The notes under the pieces were generated by a model. The model searched no databases. It was given only the letters and a program-made list of their open reading frames with translations, and was not told where the DNA came from. From the NCBI GenBank assembly GCA_900322135.1, contig ONYP01000001.1, positions 30,128-94,127 of the forward strand: a DNA stretch of 64,000 bases, in the 5' to 3' direction. This DNA is from an uncultured Prevotellaceae bacterium. GTDB lineage: Bacteria; Bacteroidota; Bacteroidia; Bacteroidales; Muribaculaceae. Below are positions 49,274-58,543 of the stretch, piece by piece (the stretch's first letter is position 1; every line of letters starts with the position of its first letter). A program made the translations under genes and the position numbers.

Positions 49274-51328
49274 TTACTTGAGCAATCCCACCGAGCGCTT
49301 GAGGAAGCGGTCCAGTCCCTCGCCCTTGAGCATACCGTTGCTCAGCAGGGCGATGTCGATGAGCTGGTGCACGCGGCTCTCGCCGGCAGCATAGGCTGTG
49401 ATGATGTTAGCCTTCTGCTTGCGCAACTCGTCGAGGTGCTTCTCGTTGTTGTCGAGTTCCTGCTTCTTGTCCTCGGGCAGTTCCTTGTTGTCCTTCTTGA
49501 GGTCGCGCAGGGCGTTGACGACATTCTGTGTAGCGGTAATGTCCTCGGTCACCGGTTTCAGTTCGGCTTCAAGCGACTGCTCGGCCTGCTCGACAACCTT
49601 CTGGATGAGCGGATGCTTGGTGTTGAGCACCAGTCCGTACATGTCGGGCATCTCGCCATAGAAACTCATGCCGGGCTGGAATCGAGCCATGTCCTTCATG
49701 CGTCGCATGTACTCGGCCTGGGTGATGACGACAGGCTGGTCGTCGGCACCCATAGCGGCAAAGCTGACCATAAATTCGGCCTTTTCGACGGGCGGAATCT
49801 GTGACTTGAACAGCGTTTGGGCGATTTCCTGCTGCTCGGGAGTGAACTGCGGACCCTTTTCTTCTTCCTTGCGGATGAGATTGTCGAGCACATCGCTGTC
49901 GACGCGCACAAAGCGCATCTTGTCCTTGTCCAGTTTCTGCTCCAGCATGCTCACGAAGGGGACATCCAACTCGCCATTCATCAGCAACACATCATAGCCC
50001 TTGTCGGTGGCAGCCTTGATGTAGGCATACTGCGCCTCCTTGTCGGTGGCATACAGGCAGATGAGGTTACCGTCCTTATCCTTCTGCTCGCCCTCGATGA
50101 GCGCACGGTAGTCTTCAATCTTGAAGTACTTGCCGTCGGTGTTCTCGAGCAGTGCGAACTTGAGACCCGACTCGCAGAACTTCTCATCGCTCAGCATGCC
50201 GTACTCGATGAAGATCTTGATGTCGTTCCATTTCTTCTCGAACTCGTCGGGCTGGTTTTTAGCGATTTCCTCAAGGCGTGCGGCCACCTTCTTGGTGATA
50301 TAGGTCGAAATCTTCTTCACGGCACGGTCACTCTGCAGATAACTGCGCGACACATTCAACGGAATGTCTGGGCTGTCGATGACACCCTGCAGCAGCATCA
50401 GCCAGTCGGGCACCACGCCCTCGACGCTGTCGGTGACATAGACCTGGTTGCAATACAGCTGGATGCGGTCCTTGCGGATGTCCAGGTTGTTCTTGATTTT
50501 GGGGAAATAGAGGATACCCGTCAGCGTGAAGGGATAGTCCACATTGAGGTGGATCCAGAACAGCGGGTCGTCCTGCATCGGCTCGATGGCGTGGTAGAAC
50601 TTCAGGTAGTCCTCGTCCTTGAGGTCGGCAGGCATGCGTGCCCACAGCGGCTCCACATCGTTGATGACCTTGTCCTTGTCGGTATCGACATACTTGCCGT
50701 CTTTCCACTCCTGCTCCTTGCCGAAGATGATGGGCACGGGCAGGAAACGGCAATACTTCTTCAACAGGCCCTCGATGCGTGCGGGTTCCAGGAATTCCTT
50801 CTCGTCGTCATCCAGGGTGAGGATGATGTCGGTGCCGCGCTCGGCCTTGTCACACTCTTCCATCTCAAACTCGGGAGAGCCGTCACAGGACCAATGCATG
50901 GCCTTGGCACCGTCCTGCCAACTCAGCGTGCGGATTTCCACCTTCTTGGCCACCATAAAGGCCGAGTAGAAACCCAGACCGAAGTGGCCGATGATGGCGT
51001 TGGCGGTGTCCTTGTATTTCTCGAGGAACTCCTCGGCTCCCGAGAAGGCGATCTGGTTGATATACTTGTCGATTTCCTCGGCGGTCATGCCGATGCCGCT
51101 GTCGCTCACAGTGAGCGTTCCGGCTTCCTTGTCCACGGCGATGGTCACGCGCAGGTCCTCGGTCGAACCCTTGAAGTCGCCGGCACCCTGCAGGGTCTTC
51201 AGTTTCTGCGTGGCGTCAACAGCGTTGCTCACCAGTTCACGCAGAAAAATCTCGTGGTCACTGTACAGAAATTTCTTGATAACGGGGAAGATGTTGTTAG
51301 TCGTTACCCCAATAGTTCCTTTTGGCAT
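49274..51328 (-). CDS. htpG: Molecular chaperone HtpG (Hsp90)
   Basis: This 684-residue protein has the N-terminal GHKL ATPase domain: 'FLRELVSNAVDAT' (Asn for Mg-ATP), 'SDSGIGMT' and 'IGHFGLGFYSAFMV'. The middle domain carries 'GVVPDWLMLLQGVIDSPDIPLNVSRS', and a C-terminal dimer domain follows. It is somewhat longer than E. coli HtpG (about 624), as is usual in Bacteroidales. It is a cytosolic ATP-dependent chaperone. It is a single gene with a clear terminator. Confidence 0.97.
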   Translation of the reverse strand: MPKGTIGVTTNNIFPVIKKFLYSDHEIFLRELVSNAVDATQKLKTLQGAGDFKGSTEDLRVTIAVDKEAGTLTVSDSGIGMTAEEIDKYINQIAFSGAEEFLEKYKDTANAIIGHFGLGFYSAFMVAKKVEIRTLSWQDGAKAMHWSCDGSPEFEMEECDKAERGTDIILTLDDDEKEFLEPARIEGLLKKYCRFLPVPIIFGKEQEWKDGKYVDTDKDKVINDVEPLWARMPADLKDEDYLKFYHAIEPMQDDPLFWIHLNVDYPFTLTGILYFPKIKNNLDIRKDRIQLYCNQVYVTDSVEGVVPDWLMLLQGVIDSPDIPLNVSRSYLQSDRAVKKISTYITKKVAARLEEIAKNQPDEFEKKWNDIKIFIEYGMLSDEKFCESGLKFALLENTDGKYFKIEDYRALIEGEQKDKDGNLICLYATDKEAQYAYIKAATDKGYDVLLMNGELDVPFVSMLEQKLDKDKMRFVRVDSDVLDNLIRKEEEKGPQFTPEQQEIAQTLFKSQIPPVEKAEFMVSFAAMGADDQPVVITQAEYMRRMKDMARFQPGMSFYGEMPDMYGLVLNTKHPLIQKVVEQAEQSLEAELKPVTEDITATQNVVNALRDLKKDNKELPEDKKQELDNNEKHLDELRKQKANIITAYAAGESRVHQLIDIALLSNGMLKGEGLDRFLKRSVGLLK

Positions 51329-51480
51329 AATATTATATTGTTTAGTTTTATATTGTCAGTATGATAAAGTTTAGTGGAGGGAGGTCTCTGCCCCACTCCA
51401 CTTCAAATAATATGCCATTGATATTCAACTATCGCCAAAGTGACAAATCGTCACCCCAGCCTGCCAACCCTTCACCTCCA

Positions 51481-51711
51481 TCACTCGGCCAGCAGGCGCA
51501 CATAGCCGTAGAAGCCCACCTCACGGTTGATGAGGCTATAGTGGTCGGGGTCATCGACCACCTCGCAGGAGCTGGGGTCGATGGCGTGCTCGAGGCTGTC
51601 CTTCAGTTCAGCGAATTTTTCCCTTGCCGACTGCTCGTCGCGGCAGTTATAGACATCGCTCATCGCGCCGTCCTCGGTCTGATATTCAAAAACTACCCGG
51701 TATCTCATCAT
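51481..51711 (-). CDS. Small hypothetical protein (about 76 aa)
   Basis: This soluble acidic protein reads 'MRYRVVFEYQTEDG' at the start and has 'VYNCRDEQSAREKFAEL' in the middle, suggesting a small alpha/beta fold. ATGs at 51741, 51711 and 51708 are possible; the conserved-looking part begins at 'MRYRV', so I favour 51711 or 51708. The family is unknown. It lies about 150 nt from htpG. Confidence 0.55.
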   Translation of the reverse strand: MMRYRVVFEYQTEDGAMSDVYNCRDEQSAREKFAELKDSLEHAIDPSSCEVVDDPDHYSLINREVGFYGYVRLLAE

Positions 51712-51849
51712 TTCACTGCTATCATTGACCGTGCTGAGCACGGGATATTTACTTAATTATATATAAATATTTGATTTCAAGCTACATATGGCTGCAATCG
51801 ATTCACATTTGGTTGTTCAATATCTAGAGCAAAACATACTAAGCCTGCG

Positions 51850-52377
51850 CTAAAAAGAATACCCTACTGATATTGTCGCAAATACCATATTATACTCAAT
51901 CTCGTATCTATCACCATCAAAAGTATTCTCCTTAAATTTCGTGTACTGGTAACTAACACCTACTCCAAAATCCCATTTTTTATAGTTCATTCCGCCCCCC
52001 AAATGAGCATACAATCCAGTTTGTTTTATTGGGCTGAATCCAAGACGAGCCACACCAGAATAAAAAAATTGATTAATATTTGGCAACGACTCATACTTAA
52101 ATTCACCATAAACAGGCTGAAAATAACCATCAAAATCATCATCGGAAAACACATAATTAGGTTTGATGCCCACTCCTACGAAATAGTTGTCATTCAAAAG
52201 CAGACCATAACTTGCGGCAACGCCAACAGATTTATAGCCGTAATCATGTGCATATCCTACTAGACCAAATGAATACTCTGCGTTTACACTACCACACCAG
52301 CGTTTAGTGGTTATTTGTGCATTAACATAGCATTGCGACAAAATAAGCAGCAATATGACAATTGTTCTTCTCATCAT
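51850..52377 (-). CDS. Small outer-membrane beta-barrel protein
   Basis: The start at 52377 gives a signal peptide (MMRRTIVILLLILSQCYVNAQ). The ~155-residue mature part alternates polar and aromatic residues in beta strands ('YSFGLVGYAHDYG', 'GVAASYGLLLND', 'YAHLGGGMNYKKWDFGVGVSY') and ends with 'SVGYSF', a terminal aromatic as in outer-membrane barrels, probably eight-stranded. It resembles the opacity/porin-like families. The gene is AT-rich compared with its neighbours. Confidence 0.75.
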   Translation of the reverse strand: MMRRTIVILLLILSQCYVNAQITTKRWCGSVNAEYSFGLVGYAHDYGYKSVGVAASYGLLLNDNYFVGVGIKPNYVFSDDDFDGYFQPVYGEFKYESLPNINQFFYSGVARLGFSPIKQTGLYAHLGGGMNYKKWDFGVGVSYQYTKFKENTFDGDRYEIEYNMVFATISVGYSF

Positions 52378-52469
52378 AGTTGAACTTAGAATTATTACCT
52401 CAGCTTTATTTTTATAGACTAATAATTCAACCACAACTCACAATTGTCATTAATACCATCAACAGTGGT

Positions 52470-53669
52470 TTACCGGTTGCCGTACATCTCGTCGTAGTAG
52501 CGCTGGTAGTCGCCGCTGGTGACGCTGTTGACCCAGGGTTGGTGGTCGAGGTTCCAGCGGATGGTTTTTTCGATGCCCTCGGTGAAGGGGATTTCGGGAT
52601 ACCAGCCGAGTTCGCGGGCTATCTTGCTGGGGTCGATGGCATAACGCATGTCATGGCCAGGACGGTCGGTGACAAACTCGATGAGGTCGTCGTTGATGAC
52701 GCCCAGGTCACACTTGAGCAGCTGCTGATACTCGGGCTCCTCGTGCATGATGCGGGCGATGATGGCGATGACCTGCTTGACGATGTTGATGTTGCTCTCC
52801 TCGTTGAACCCGCCGATGTTGTACACCTCACCGACATTGCCCTGACGCAGTACCAGGTCGATGCCCTTGCAGTGATCCTCGACATAGAGCCAGTCGCGCA
52901 CATTTTCGCCCTTGCCGTACACGGGCAGTTTCTTGCCCTCAAGGATGTTTTTGATGATGAGCGGAATGAGTTTCTCGGGGAAGTGGTAGGGGCCGTAGTT
53001 GTTGCTGCAGCGGGTGATGTTGACGGGCAGGCCGTAGGTCTCATGATAGGCCATCGTGATGAGGTCGGCGCTGGTCTTGCTGGCCGAATAGGGCGAGCGG
53101 GGTGCGAGCGGGGTCTCCTCGGTGAAGAAACGGCGGCCGTAGGTTTTCAGGTCGGTGCGTCCTTGAATGACCTCACGCACATCGTCGCTCACCTCCAGGG
53201 GCTGGGGCTCGTCATAGTCCTTGGTCAATGAGCCATACACCTCGTCGGTCGAGATTTGCAGGTATTTCTTGCCAGGGGCATAGGTATAGCGCCCCGAAGC
53301 GTCCTTACCAGTAAACCATGCCTCGCGGGCACAGTCGAGCATGTTCTGCGTGCCCAGGATATTGGTCTCGAGGAACAGGCGCGGGTTGGTGATGCTGCGG
53401 TCGACATGGCTCTCGGCGGCGAAATTGACGATGTAGTCAACATCAAAGTCGCGCATGATGTCCTGGACGAGGTCGCGGTCGCCCACATCACCACGGAAGA
53501 AAGTGACATTGGGACGGTCCAGCTCACCCTTGATGGAAGCGAGGTTGCCGGCATAGGTCAAGGCATCAAGGATAACCACCTCGATATTGTCGCCATACTT
53601 ATTGAGGATGTATTTCACGAAGTTAGAGCCGATGAATCCGGCTGCACCAGTCACAAGATAAGTCTTCAT
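52470..53669 (-). CDS. rfbB: dTDP-glucose 4,6-dehydratase
   Basis: This 399-residue SDR enzyme has an NAD-binding 'GAAGFIGSNFV' (Gly-rich loop), 'YGSLTKD' in the substrate region, the catalytic 'YSASKTSAD' (YxxxK), and 'RCSNNYGPYHFPEKLIP'. It makes dTDP-4-keto-6-deoxyglucose for L-rhamnose and other deoxysugars of surface polysaccharides. It is longer than the usual ~355 residues, mainly through an insertion around residues 155-195. Other rml genes are not in this window. A -7 box lies at 53697-53704. Confidence 0.95.
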   Translation of the reverse strand: MKTYLVTGAAGFIGSNFVKYILNKYGDNIEVVILDALTYAGNLASIKGELDRPNVTFFRGDVGDRDLVQDIMRDFDVDYIVNFAAESHVDRSITNPRLFLETNILGTQNMLDCAREAWFTGKDASGRYTYAPGKKYLQISTDEVYGSLTKDYDEPQPLEVSDDVREVIQGRTDLKTYGRRFFTEETPLAPRSPYSASKTSADLITMAYHETYGLPVNITRCSNNYGPYHFPEKLIPLIIKNILEGKKLPVYGKGENVRDWLYVEDHCKGIDLVLRQGNVGEVYNIGGFNEESNINIVKQVIAIIARIMHEEPEYQQLLKCDLGVINDDLIEFVTDRPGHDMRYAIDPSKIARELGWYPEIPFTEGIEKTIRWNLDHQPWVNSVTSGDYQRYYDEMYGNR

Positions 53670-53696
53670 ATAGCTGTAGCGGTCTGATTTAATTCA

Positions 53697-53704
53697 CAAA
53701 GGTA
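53697..53704 (-). promoter_or_regulatory. -7 box, TACCTTTG
   Basis: CAAAGGTA on the plus strand gives a minus-strand -7 box 27 nt upstream of rfbB. It is divergent from the patatin gene promoter, 22 nt away. Confidence 0.65.
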
Positions 53705-53726
53705 ACATTATTCATTAAAAAAAAAG

Positions 53727-53734
53727 TAACTTTG
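53727..53734 (+). promoter_or_regulatory. -7 box, TAACTTTG
   Basis: TAACTTTG lies 21 nt upstream of the patatin ATG at 53756. An earlier ATG at 53732 falls inside this box, so it cannot be the start. Confidence 0.7.
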
Positions 53735-53755
53735 CCCAAAAAATTACATACAGAT

Positions 53756-55804
53756 ATGCCAAAGAAACGACTCCTTTTATTCCTCATCATGCTACTGCCA
53801 GTAATGGGCATGCTTGCCCAATCGGTCTCGAGCGAACCCGAAGAGCAACCCAAACGCAAAAAAGTCGCCGTCGTGCTGTGTGGCGGCGGTGCCATGGGAA
53901 CCATCCACATCGGTGCCCTCAAGGTCCTTGAAGAGGCAGGCATCCCCATCGACATGGTCACCGGCACCTCGATGGGCAGCATCATCGGCGGCATGTATGC
54001 CGTGGGCTATGACGCGGCCGACATCGAGGACATCGTCAACAGCATAGACTGGGGCGACATCCTGCGCGACCGCTTGTCGATGAGAAACCAGACGCTTGAT
54101 GAACGCGAGCGCCAGAACATCTACCTGTTTGACTACCGCCTGTTCCTGGACAAGAGCCAGGACACGCTGGCTGGCGGCTTCATCCGCGGCATCAATGTCG
54201 AGAAGACCCTGCGCCACTACCTGCGCCAGCCCGAGGACATCGACTTCACCAAGTTGCCCCGCCCCTTCGGCTGCATTGCCACCGACCTGGTGACCGACAG
54301 CGAGGTGGTGCTCGACCATGGCTCGCTGGCCAGGTCCATCCGCGCCAGCATGGCAGTCCCAGGCATCTTCGCTCCCGTGAGAATGGACCCCTATATCCTG
54401 GTTGACGGCGGCACCAAGAACAACTTCCCTGCCGACCTTGCCCGCAAGATGGGTGCCGACATCGTCATCGGTGTCAGGACCGACCTGGGGCTGAACGACA
54501 AATACTACTCCACGAGCGACATCCTGGAGCGCTCGGTGGGCGCCGACATCCACAACCGCAGTGACGAGAACGACAAGTATTGCGACCTCATCATCCGTGT
54601 GCCCGTCAGAGGCTACTCGGCCGCCCACTTCTACCGCTCGGCCATCAAGGAACTGATTAAGCGAGGCGAGGAGGCTACAAGGGCCCAGATGGACTCTATC
54701 ATGATGCTCAAGCGGATGGCCGGAGTGCCCGATGACTACAGGCCCGATTACAGCATCATCAGCCTGAAGGACATCGACAATACCACAGCCCATAAACTCG
54801 TCAATGAGGAGAATGCCAAGAACTCCATCAAGGCGAGCGTCGGCCTGCGATATGACAACGAGGAACTGGTTGCAGCACAGATTGGCGCCACCTATTACTT
54901 CGGCAACAAACTCGACAAGACCCTGGACCTCACGCTCCGTCTGGGCATGCGCACCATGGGGCGCCTGTCCTGGAACATGATTCCCAAGCCGCACCGCCGC
55001 ATCGGCTTGTCCTATGAAATCTGGCATGAGGACATCGACCTGTATCAGGGGAAGCACCGCTCCGAGAACCTGAAGTTCATCTATCAGAAGGCCAATGCCA
55101 CGCTGTTCTCGTTTGACGCGCTCAACTTCAATGTCGACCTGGGCATTGCCTGGCAGCACTACCACCACTATGATGTCCTGAACAGCGCCTACAGCATCAG
55201 CCAGTTCCAGAAGAACGAGCACTATTTTGATTACCACGCCCGCTTGCAGTATAACACCGAGGACCACTGGTACTTCACCCGTCGAGGCATGCGCGCCGAG
55301 GCCCGCTATGCCTACTACACCGACAATTTTGCCCAATGGAAAGGACATGCCGGCTTCAGCGAGGTGACCGCCCGCTGGCGCTTGACGCTGCCACTGACAA
55401 GCAGCACCCACCTGCAGCCCATGGTCTATGGTCGACTGATGTTTGGCGATGACGATATGCCCGCTACCCTTTACAACATGATGGGCGGTAACCGCGGTGG
55501 TATCTACTATGCCCAGCAACTGCCCTTCTCGGGTTTCGGTCACTGCCATGTCATGGACACCAAGTTGCTGGTCGCCGGCCTCAAATTGCAGCAGCGCCTG
55601 TACAAGGAGCACTACATCATGGTCAAGGGACATGTTGCCGAGCAGAACCGCAAGTTGGGCGACATCTTTGACCGCAAGCCCATCTGGGGCGTGCAGTTGG
55701 CTTACAGTTACAACAGCATCCTGGGCCCCTTGGGCGGTTCCTTGAGTTGGAGCAACTTCACCCACCAGGTCTACCCCTACATCAGCCTCGGCTTTGAGTT
55801 CTAA
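53756..55804 (+). CDS. Patatin-like phospholipase with BamA-like beta-barrel
   Basis: The start at 53756 gives a signal peptide (MPKKRLLLFLIMLLPVMGMLAQ). Residues ~35-300 form a patatin domain: 'VVLCGGGAMGTIHIGALKVLEE' (oxyanion loop), 'GTSMGS' (nucleophile Ser) and 'VDGGTKNNFP' (the Asp of the dyad). The rest is an outer-membrane barrel of BamA/TamA type, ending in 'YPYISLGFEF' with a C-terminal Phe. This matches the PlpD/RssA-like type Vd architecture, a lipase whose barrel is its outer-membrane anchor. It is a single gene followed by GGTTAGA repeats and a terminator. Confidence 0.92.
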   Translation: MPKKRLLLFLIMLLPVMGMLAQSVSSEPEEQPKRKKVAVVLCGGGAMGTIHIGALKVLEEAGIPIDMVTGTSMGSIIGGMYAVGYDAADIEDIVNSIDWGDILRDRLSMRNQTLDERERQNIYLFDYRLFLDKSQDTLAGGFIRGINVEKTLRHYLRQPEDIDFTKLPRPFGCIATDLVTDSEVVLDHGSLARSIRASMAVPGIFAPVRMDPYILVDGGTKNNFPADLARKMGADIVIGVRTDLGLNDKYYSTSDILERSVGADIHNRSDENDKYCDLIIRVPVRGYSAAHFYRSAIKELIKRGEEATRAQMDSIMMLKRMAGVPDDYRPDYSIISLKDIDNTTAHKLVNEENAKNSIKASVGLRYDNEELVAAQIGATYYFGNKLDKTLDLTLRLGMRTMGRLSWNMIPKPHRRIGLSYEIWHEDIDLYQGKHRSENLKFIYQKANATLFSFDALNFNVDLGIAWQHYHHYDVLNSAYSISQFQKNEHYFDYHARLQYNTEDHWYFTRRGMRAEARYAYYTDNFAQWKGHAGFSEVTARWRLTLPLTSSTHLQPMVYGRLMFGDDDMPATLYNMMGGNRGGIYYAQQLPFSGFGHCHVMDTKLLVAGLKLQQRLYKEHYIMVKGHVAEQNRKLGDIFDRKPIWGVQLAYSYNSILGPLGGSLSWSNFTHQVYPYISLGFEF

Positions 55805-55823
55805 TGAGGCTCGCGCAGCGAGC

Positions 55824-55860
55824 AGGATAGAGGTTAAAGGTTAGAGGTTAAAGGTTAGAG
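55824..55860. repeat. GGTTAGA/GGTTAAA tandem repeat
   Basis: Four to five copies of an AGGTTA(G/A)A unit lie between the patatin stop and a terminator hairpin. The sister repeat lies at 18246-18274. Confidence 0.6.
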
Positions 55861-55910
55861 AGGCATCCGCGCTCTTGAACTGCCAGCTGATTTAACGGAT
55901 AAAACTGAAA

Positions 55911-55949
55911 GGCTGCCGCATTCCTGTGCTGGAATGCGGCAGCCATTTT
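55911..55949 (+). terminator. Perfect 14-bp hairpin terminator
   Basis: The arms 55911-55924 and 55931-55944 are exact reverse complements around a TGTGCT loop, followed by ATTTTT. The stem is nearly the same as that at 18278-18311. Confidence 0.8.
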
Positions 55950-55996
55950 TAACCTTTAAGCATTATCCTCTAACCATCGAGCGCAGCGGGCATCTA

Positions 55997-56899
55997 TCAC
56001 CAATTACCCGAGAGCACGCGATTGATGAGCGCGGTCACATCGTTGATGTCGATGCTGCCGTCGCCCGTAGTCACATTGCAATCGGCCGCATTGGCAACAT
56101 ACTCGACATTCTGTCCCAGCACCACAGCAATCAGGCGGGTCACATCGTTGATGTCGACGCCGCCGTCACCGTTCACATCGCCAAGCATCCACTCAAAGGT
56201 GTAACCGATCTCGGTAACGGGGAGTTCGACATTGGTGCCGCAACCCAGTGTTGCGCTGGCATTGGGGAAGTCGGGGCCTTGGGCATAGTCGATAAAACTG
56301 GTCCAGTTGTTGGTATAGGTCATTGCCTTGCCACGAATGCCCGAGGTGTAGAAGGGAGCATAATCGCTGCCCATGGTGCAGTTGTCGTCGTCCTCGGCAT
56401 CAAAAACGATGGTCACAACCAGGTTCTTGCCATAGGTGAAAGAGAACGGCTCCTGAATTTCGATGGCCAGGGCCTGGTCCTCGCCATAGACCTCAAGCAG
56501 GTCGATGTCGTACCGACCCTCGGCGACGAGTTCTCCCAAGTCAAAGAATTGCTTCACGCCATTGTCATTAACGGCAAACTCGGTCGCATCAACTTCCTGA
56601 AGATAGACCCTGGCATTCCGGACAATCTCCTCATAGGTTTCGCTATTGAACTTGAAGTTCAGGTACTTGATTTGCACGCCGCCCTTGTATTCCATGTCGG
56701 TCAGCAGGTCGCTCGTGTAAATCATCTGGGCACCGGTATGGGCCAGATAGAAGTTGGTCGGAGCCATGTCGAAGTAGGAGCCGTTGTAGAACTGGGTGGG
56801 ATTGTAGTAGTCGCCCACCTCAACCCAGCCGAGGAACTGGGCCTGGGCTGTCATTGCCACTGCAGCAATGGCTGCAAGAATCATGTAAAACTTTTTCAT
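55997..56899 (-). CDS. Secreted dockerin-containing protein
   Basis: This 300-residue protein has a signal peptide (MKKFYMILAAIAAVAMTAQA), a ~215-residue beta-rich domain, and a C-terminal type I dockerin pair ('DVNGDGGVDINDVTR', 'NVTTGDGSIDINDVTA'). The beta domain shares its layout with the secreted protein at 48107-49062 ('Y(T/P)xxxLTDM' and 'ELKFYS'/'IKYLNFKF'), so the two may be paralogs with different C-terminal tags. The function of the domain is unknown. It is a single gene with a -7 box at 57023-57030. Confidence 0.85.
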   Translation of the reverse strand: MKKFYMILAAIAAVAMTAQAQFLGWVEVGDYYNPTQFYNGSYFDMAPTNFYLAHTGAQMIYTSDLLTDMEYKGGVQIKYLNFKFNSETYEEIVRNARVYLQEVDATEFAVNDNGVKQFFDLGELVAEGRYDIDLLEVYGEDQALAIEIQEPFSFTYGKNLVVTIVFDAEDDDNCTMGSDYAPFYTSGIRGKAMTYTNNWTSFIDYAQGPDFPNASATLGCGTNVELPVTEIGYTFEWMLGDVNGDGGVDINDVTRLIAVVLGQNVEYVANAADCNVTTGDGSIDINDVTALINRVLSGNW

Positions 56900-57022
56900 C
56901 GATTTATTAATTAAGGGTTAACACGAGTTGATACAATATGCTTGACGGGCATTGAGTGCCCGATTCCAATCGGCATGAAGACGCAAAAAAACGCTCGAAA
57001 CGAACGCTTTGCCCCGCGAAGG

Positions 57023-57030
57023 CAAAATTA
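57023..57030 (-). promoter_or_regulatory. -7 box, TAATTTTG
   Basis: CAAAATTA on the plus strand gives TAATTTTG on the minus strand, 123 nt upstream of the dockerin protein ATG. The surrounding 327-nt gap also holds the terminator at 57119-57156 and no gene. Confidence 0.5.
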
Positions 57031-57118
57031 TAAATCTTTTTTCAATAAATAGTCCTTTGGGCGCGATTTTTTGGTACAACGACACCACCATGCGGCACCC
57101 GCACCTTCAAGACAAACC

Positions 57119-57156
57119 GCTCCCCCGATATGCCGGATGAGGCATATCGGGGGAGC
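57119..57156 (-). terminator. Perfect 16-bp hairpin after the aminotransferase gene
   Basis: The arms 57119-57134 and 57141-57156 are exact reverse complements with a 6-nt loop. It lies 70 nt past the aminotransferase stop and would end the ior operon. Confidence 0.75.
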
Positions 57157-57226
57157 AACTTATTATCCTGATACTGGTATGTGTGTGTATATCTAAAAAA
57201 TACAGTTTCTTAACAGTACCTCTATC

Positions 57227-58543
57227 TTATTCAATGGGATTGTTCTCGGCGAAGATGGCCATGCGCTCATCGAGGATCTCATACTGGTGGTCCTGGATGA
57301 ACGAGGTGCACACGCGCAGGCCTTCCTGCCACGAGCCGGTGGTGGCCAGGCAGATGGCGCTCACGCCGTAGTACATCAACTCGCGGGCCAACTGACCGCT
57401 GGTCATGTTGCCGTAACCGATGGTGAAATAGAAGCCGTCGGCGATGGGCTTGTCGCCGTCCATACCGTAGACGATGCGGAAGCCATGGCGTGTGAAAATC
57501 TCCTTCAACTTGTGGGCACGCTCGCCATAGACGATGACATCGTCGCGGAAGTGGTATTCACCGTTGCTGGCGGCGTCCATGATAGCGGCAAGCGCATACT
57601 GGGCGCTGTGGCTCGTGCCCGATGACAGGGCATAGAGCGTACGGGTGATGAACACCTTGCCGAAGGGCAGTCCGTCGTAGCGGGCCGACAGGTCGGGATA
57701 GTGACGATGGAATATCGTCGGGCTGATGCATGTCATCGCGATGCGCTCACCGGCATAGGAGAATGCCTTGCTGCCGCTGATGTGCATGATGTAGTTGTCG
57801 GTATACTTGGCCACGCTGGGCTGGAAGGGCGGCTCAAAGGGCTTGCTGATGTCGAGACGGAAGTCCATGGCAAAGTAGGCCAGGTCTTCAAGCACGATCA
57901 CATCATACTTGGTGGCCAGTTCGCCGATGTCCTTCAATTCCTCGTCGGTCAGGCAAATCCATGCAGGGTTGTTGGGGTTGCTGTAGATGAGGCAGCAAAC
58001 ATCGCCCTTGGACATATACTCCTCGAGCTTGGCACGCAGCTTGGGACCGCGGAACTCGTAGATGTCAAAGGTCTCATAAGGCACATCCTGGATTTCCAGT
58101 TGCAGCTTCTGCACGGGGAAACCGGGGTCGATGAACAGCGCCTTGTTCTTCTTCTTGTTGCTCTGGGTGATGGTGAGCAACGAGGCAAAGGTGCCCTGCA
58201 TCGAGCCGACGGTGGGGATGCAGCACTCGGCGGGAATGTCGATGTCGATAAAGGCCTTGATGAAGCGCGAGGTGGCCTCCTTGATCATGGGCTCACCGGG
58301 CAGTGCGGGATAGAGGCGGGCGCAGCCGTTCTGCAGCGCCTTGATCTGAGCCTCGACACCGATCTTGGCTGCGGGCAGGCCGGGAATACCCATCTCCATC
58401 TTGATGAATTCCTGTCCCGACTCGCGCTCGGCGCGCTCGGCGATGGCTTTCACCTCACGGATGGTGGCGTTGGCATAATCGATGATGCCGTACTCGTCAA
58501 TCGCGCGGTCGATAATCTCGCGGTTAATGGGTGTGGGTCTCAT
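57227..58543 (-). CDS. Class I/II PLP aminotransferase
   Basis: This 438-residue cytosolic enzyme has 'YSNPNNPAW' (substrate carboxylate region), 'VLEDLAYFAMD' (Asp to the PLP ring) and the Schiff-base lysine in 'SGSKAFSYAGERI'. It overlaps the iorB stop by 4 nt (ATGA), so it is translationally coupled to iorB. Beside IorAB it probably transaminates aromatic amino acids to the arylpyruvates that IorAB oxidises; this substrate is inferred from context. Confidence 0.88.
   Translation of the reverse strand: MRPTPINREIIDRAIDEYGIIDYANATIREVKAIAERAERESGQEFIKMEMGIPGLPAAKIGVEAQIKALQNGCARLYPALPGEPMIKEATSRFIKAFIDIDIPAECCIPTVGSMQGTFASLLTITQSNKKKNKALFIDPGFPVQKLQLEIQDVPYETFDIYEFRGPKLRAKLEEYMSKGDVCCLIYSNPNNPAWICLTDEELKDIGELATKYDVIVLEDLAYFAMDFRLDISKPFEPPFQPSVAKYTDNYIMHISGSKAFSYAGERIAMTCISPTIFHRHYPDLSARYDGLPFGKVFITRTLYALSSGTSHSAQYALAAIMDAASNGEYHFRDDVIVYGERAHKLKEIFTRHGFRIVYGMDGDKPIADGFYFTIGYGNMTSGQLARELMYYGVSAICLATTGSWQEGLRVCTSFIQDHQYEILDERMAIFAENNPIE

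Noticed and set aside
49817-51364. 515-codon plus-strand frame opposite htpG
   Set aside because: htpG is unambiguous on the minus strand; this frame is antisense noise.
53792-55765. 657-codon minus-strand frame opposite the patatin gene
   Set aside because: The plus strand encodes a textbook patatin plus barrel; the antisense frame is open only because of GC-biased codon use.
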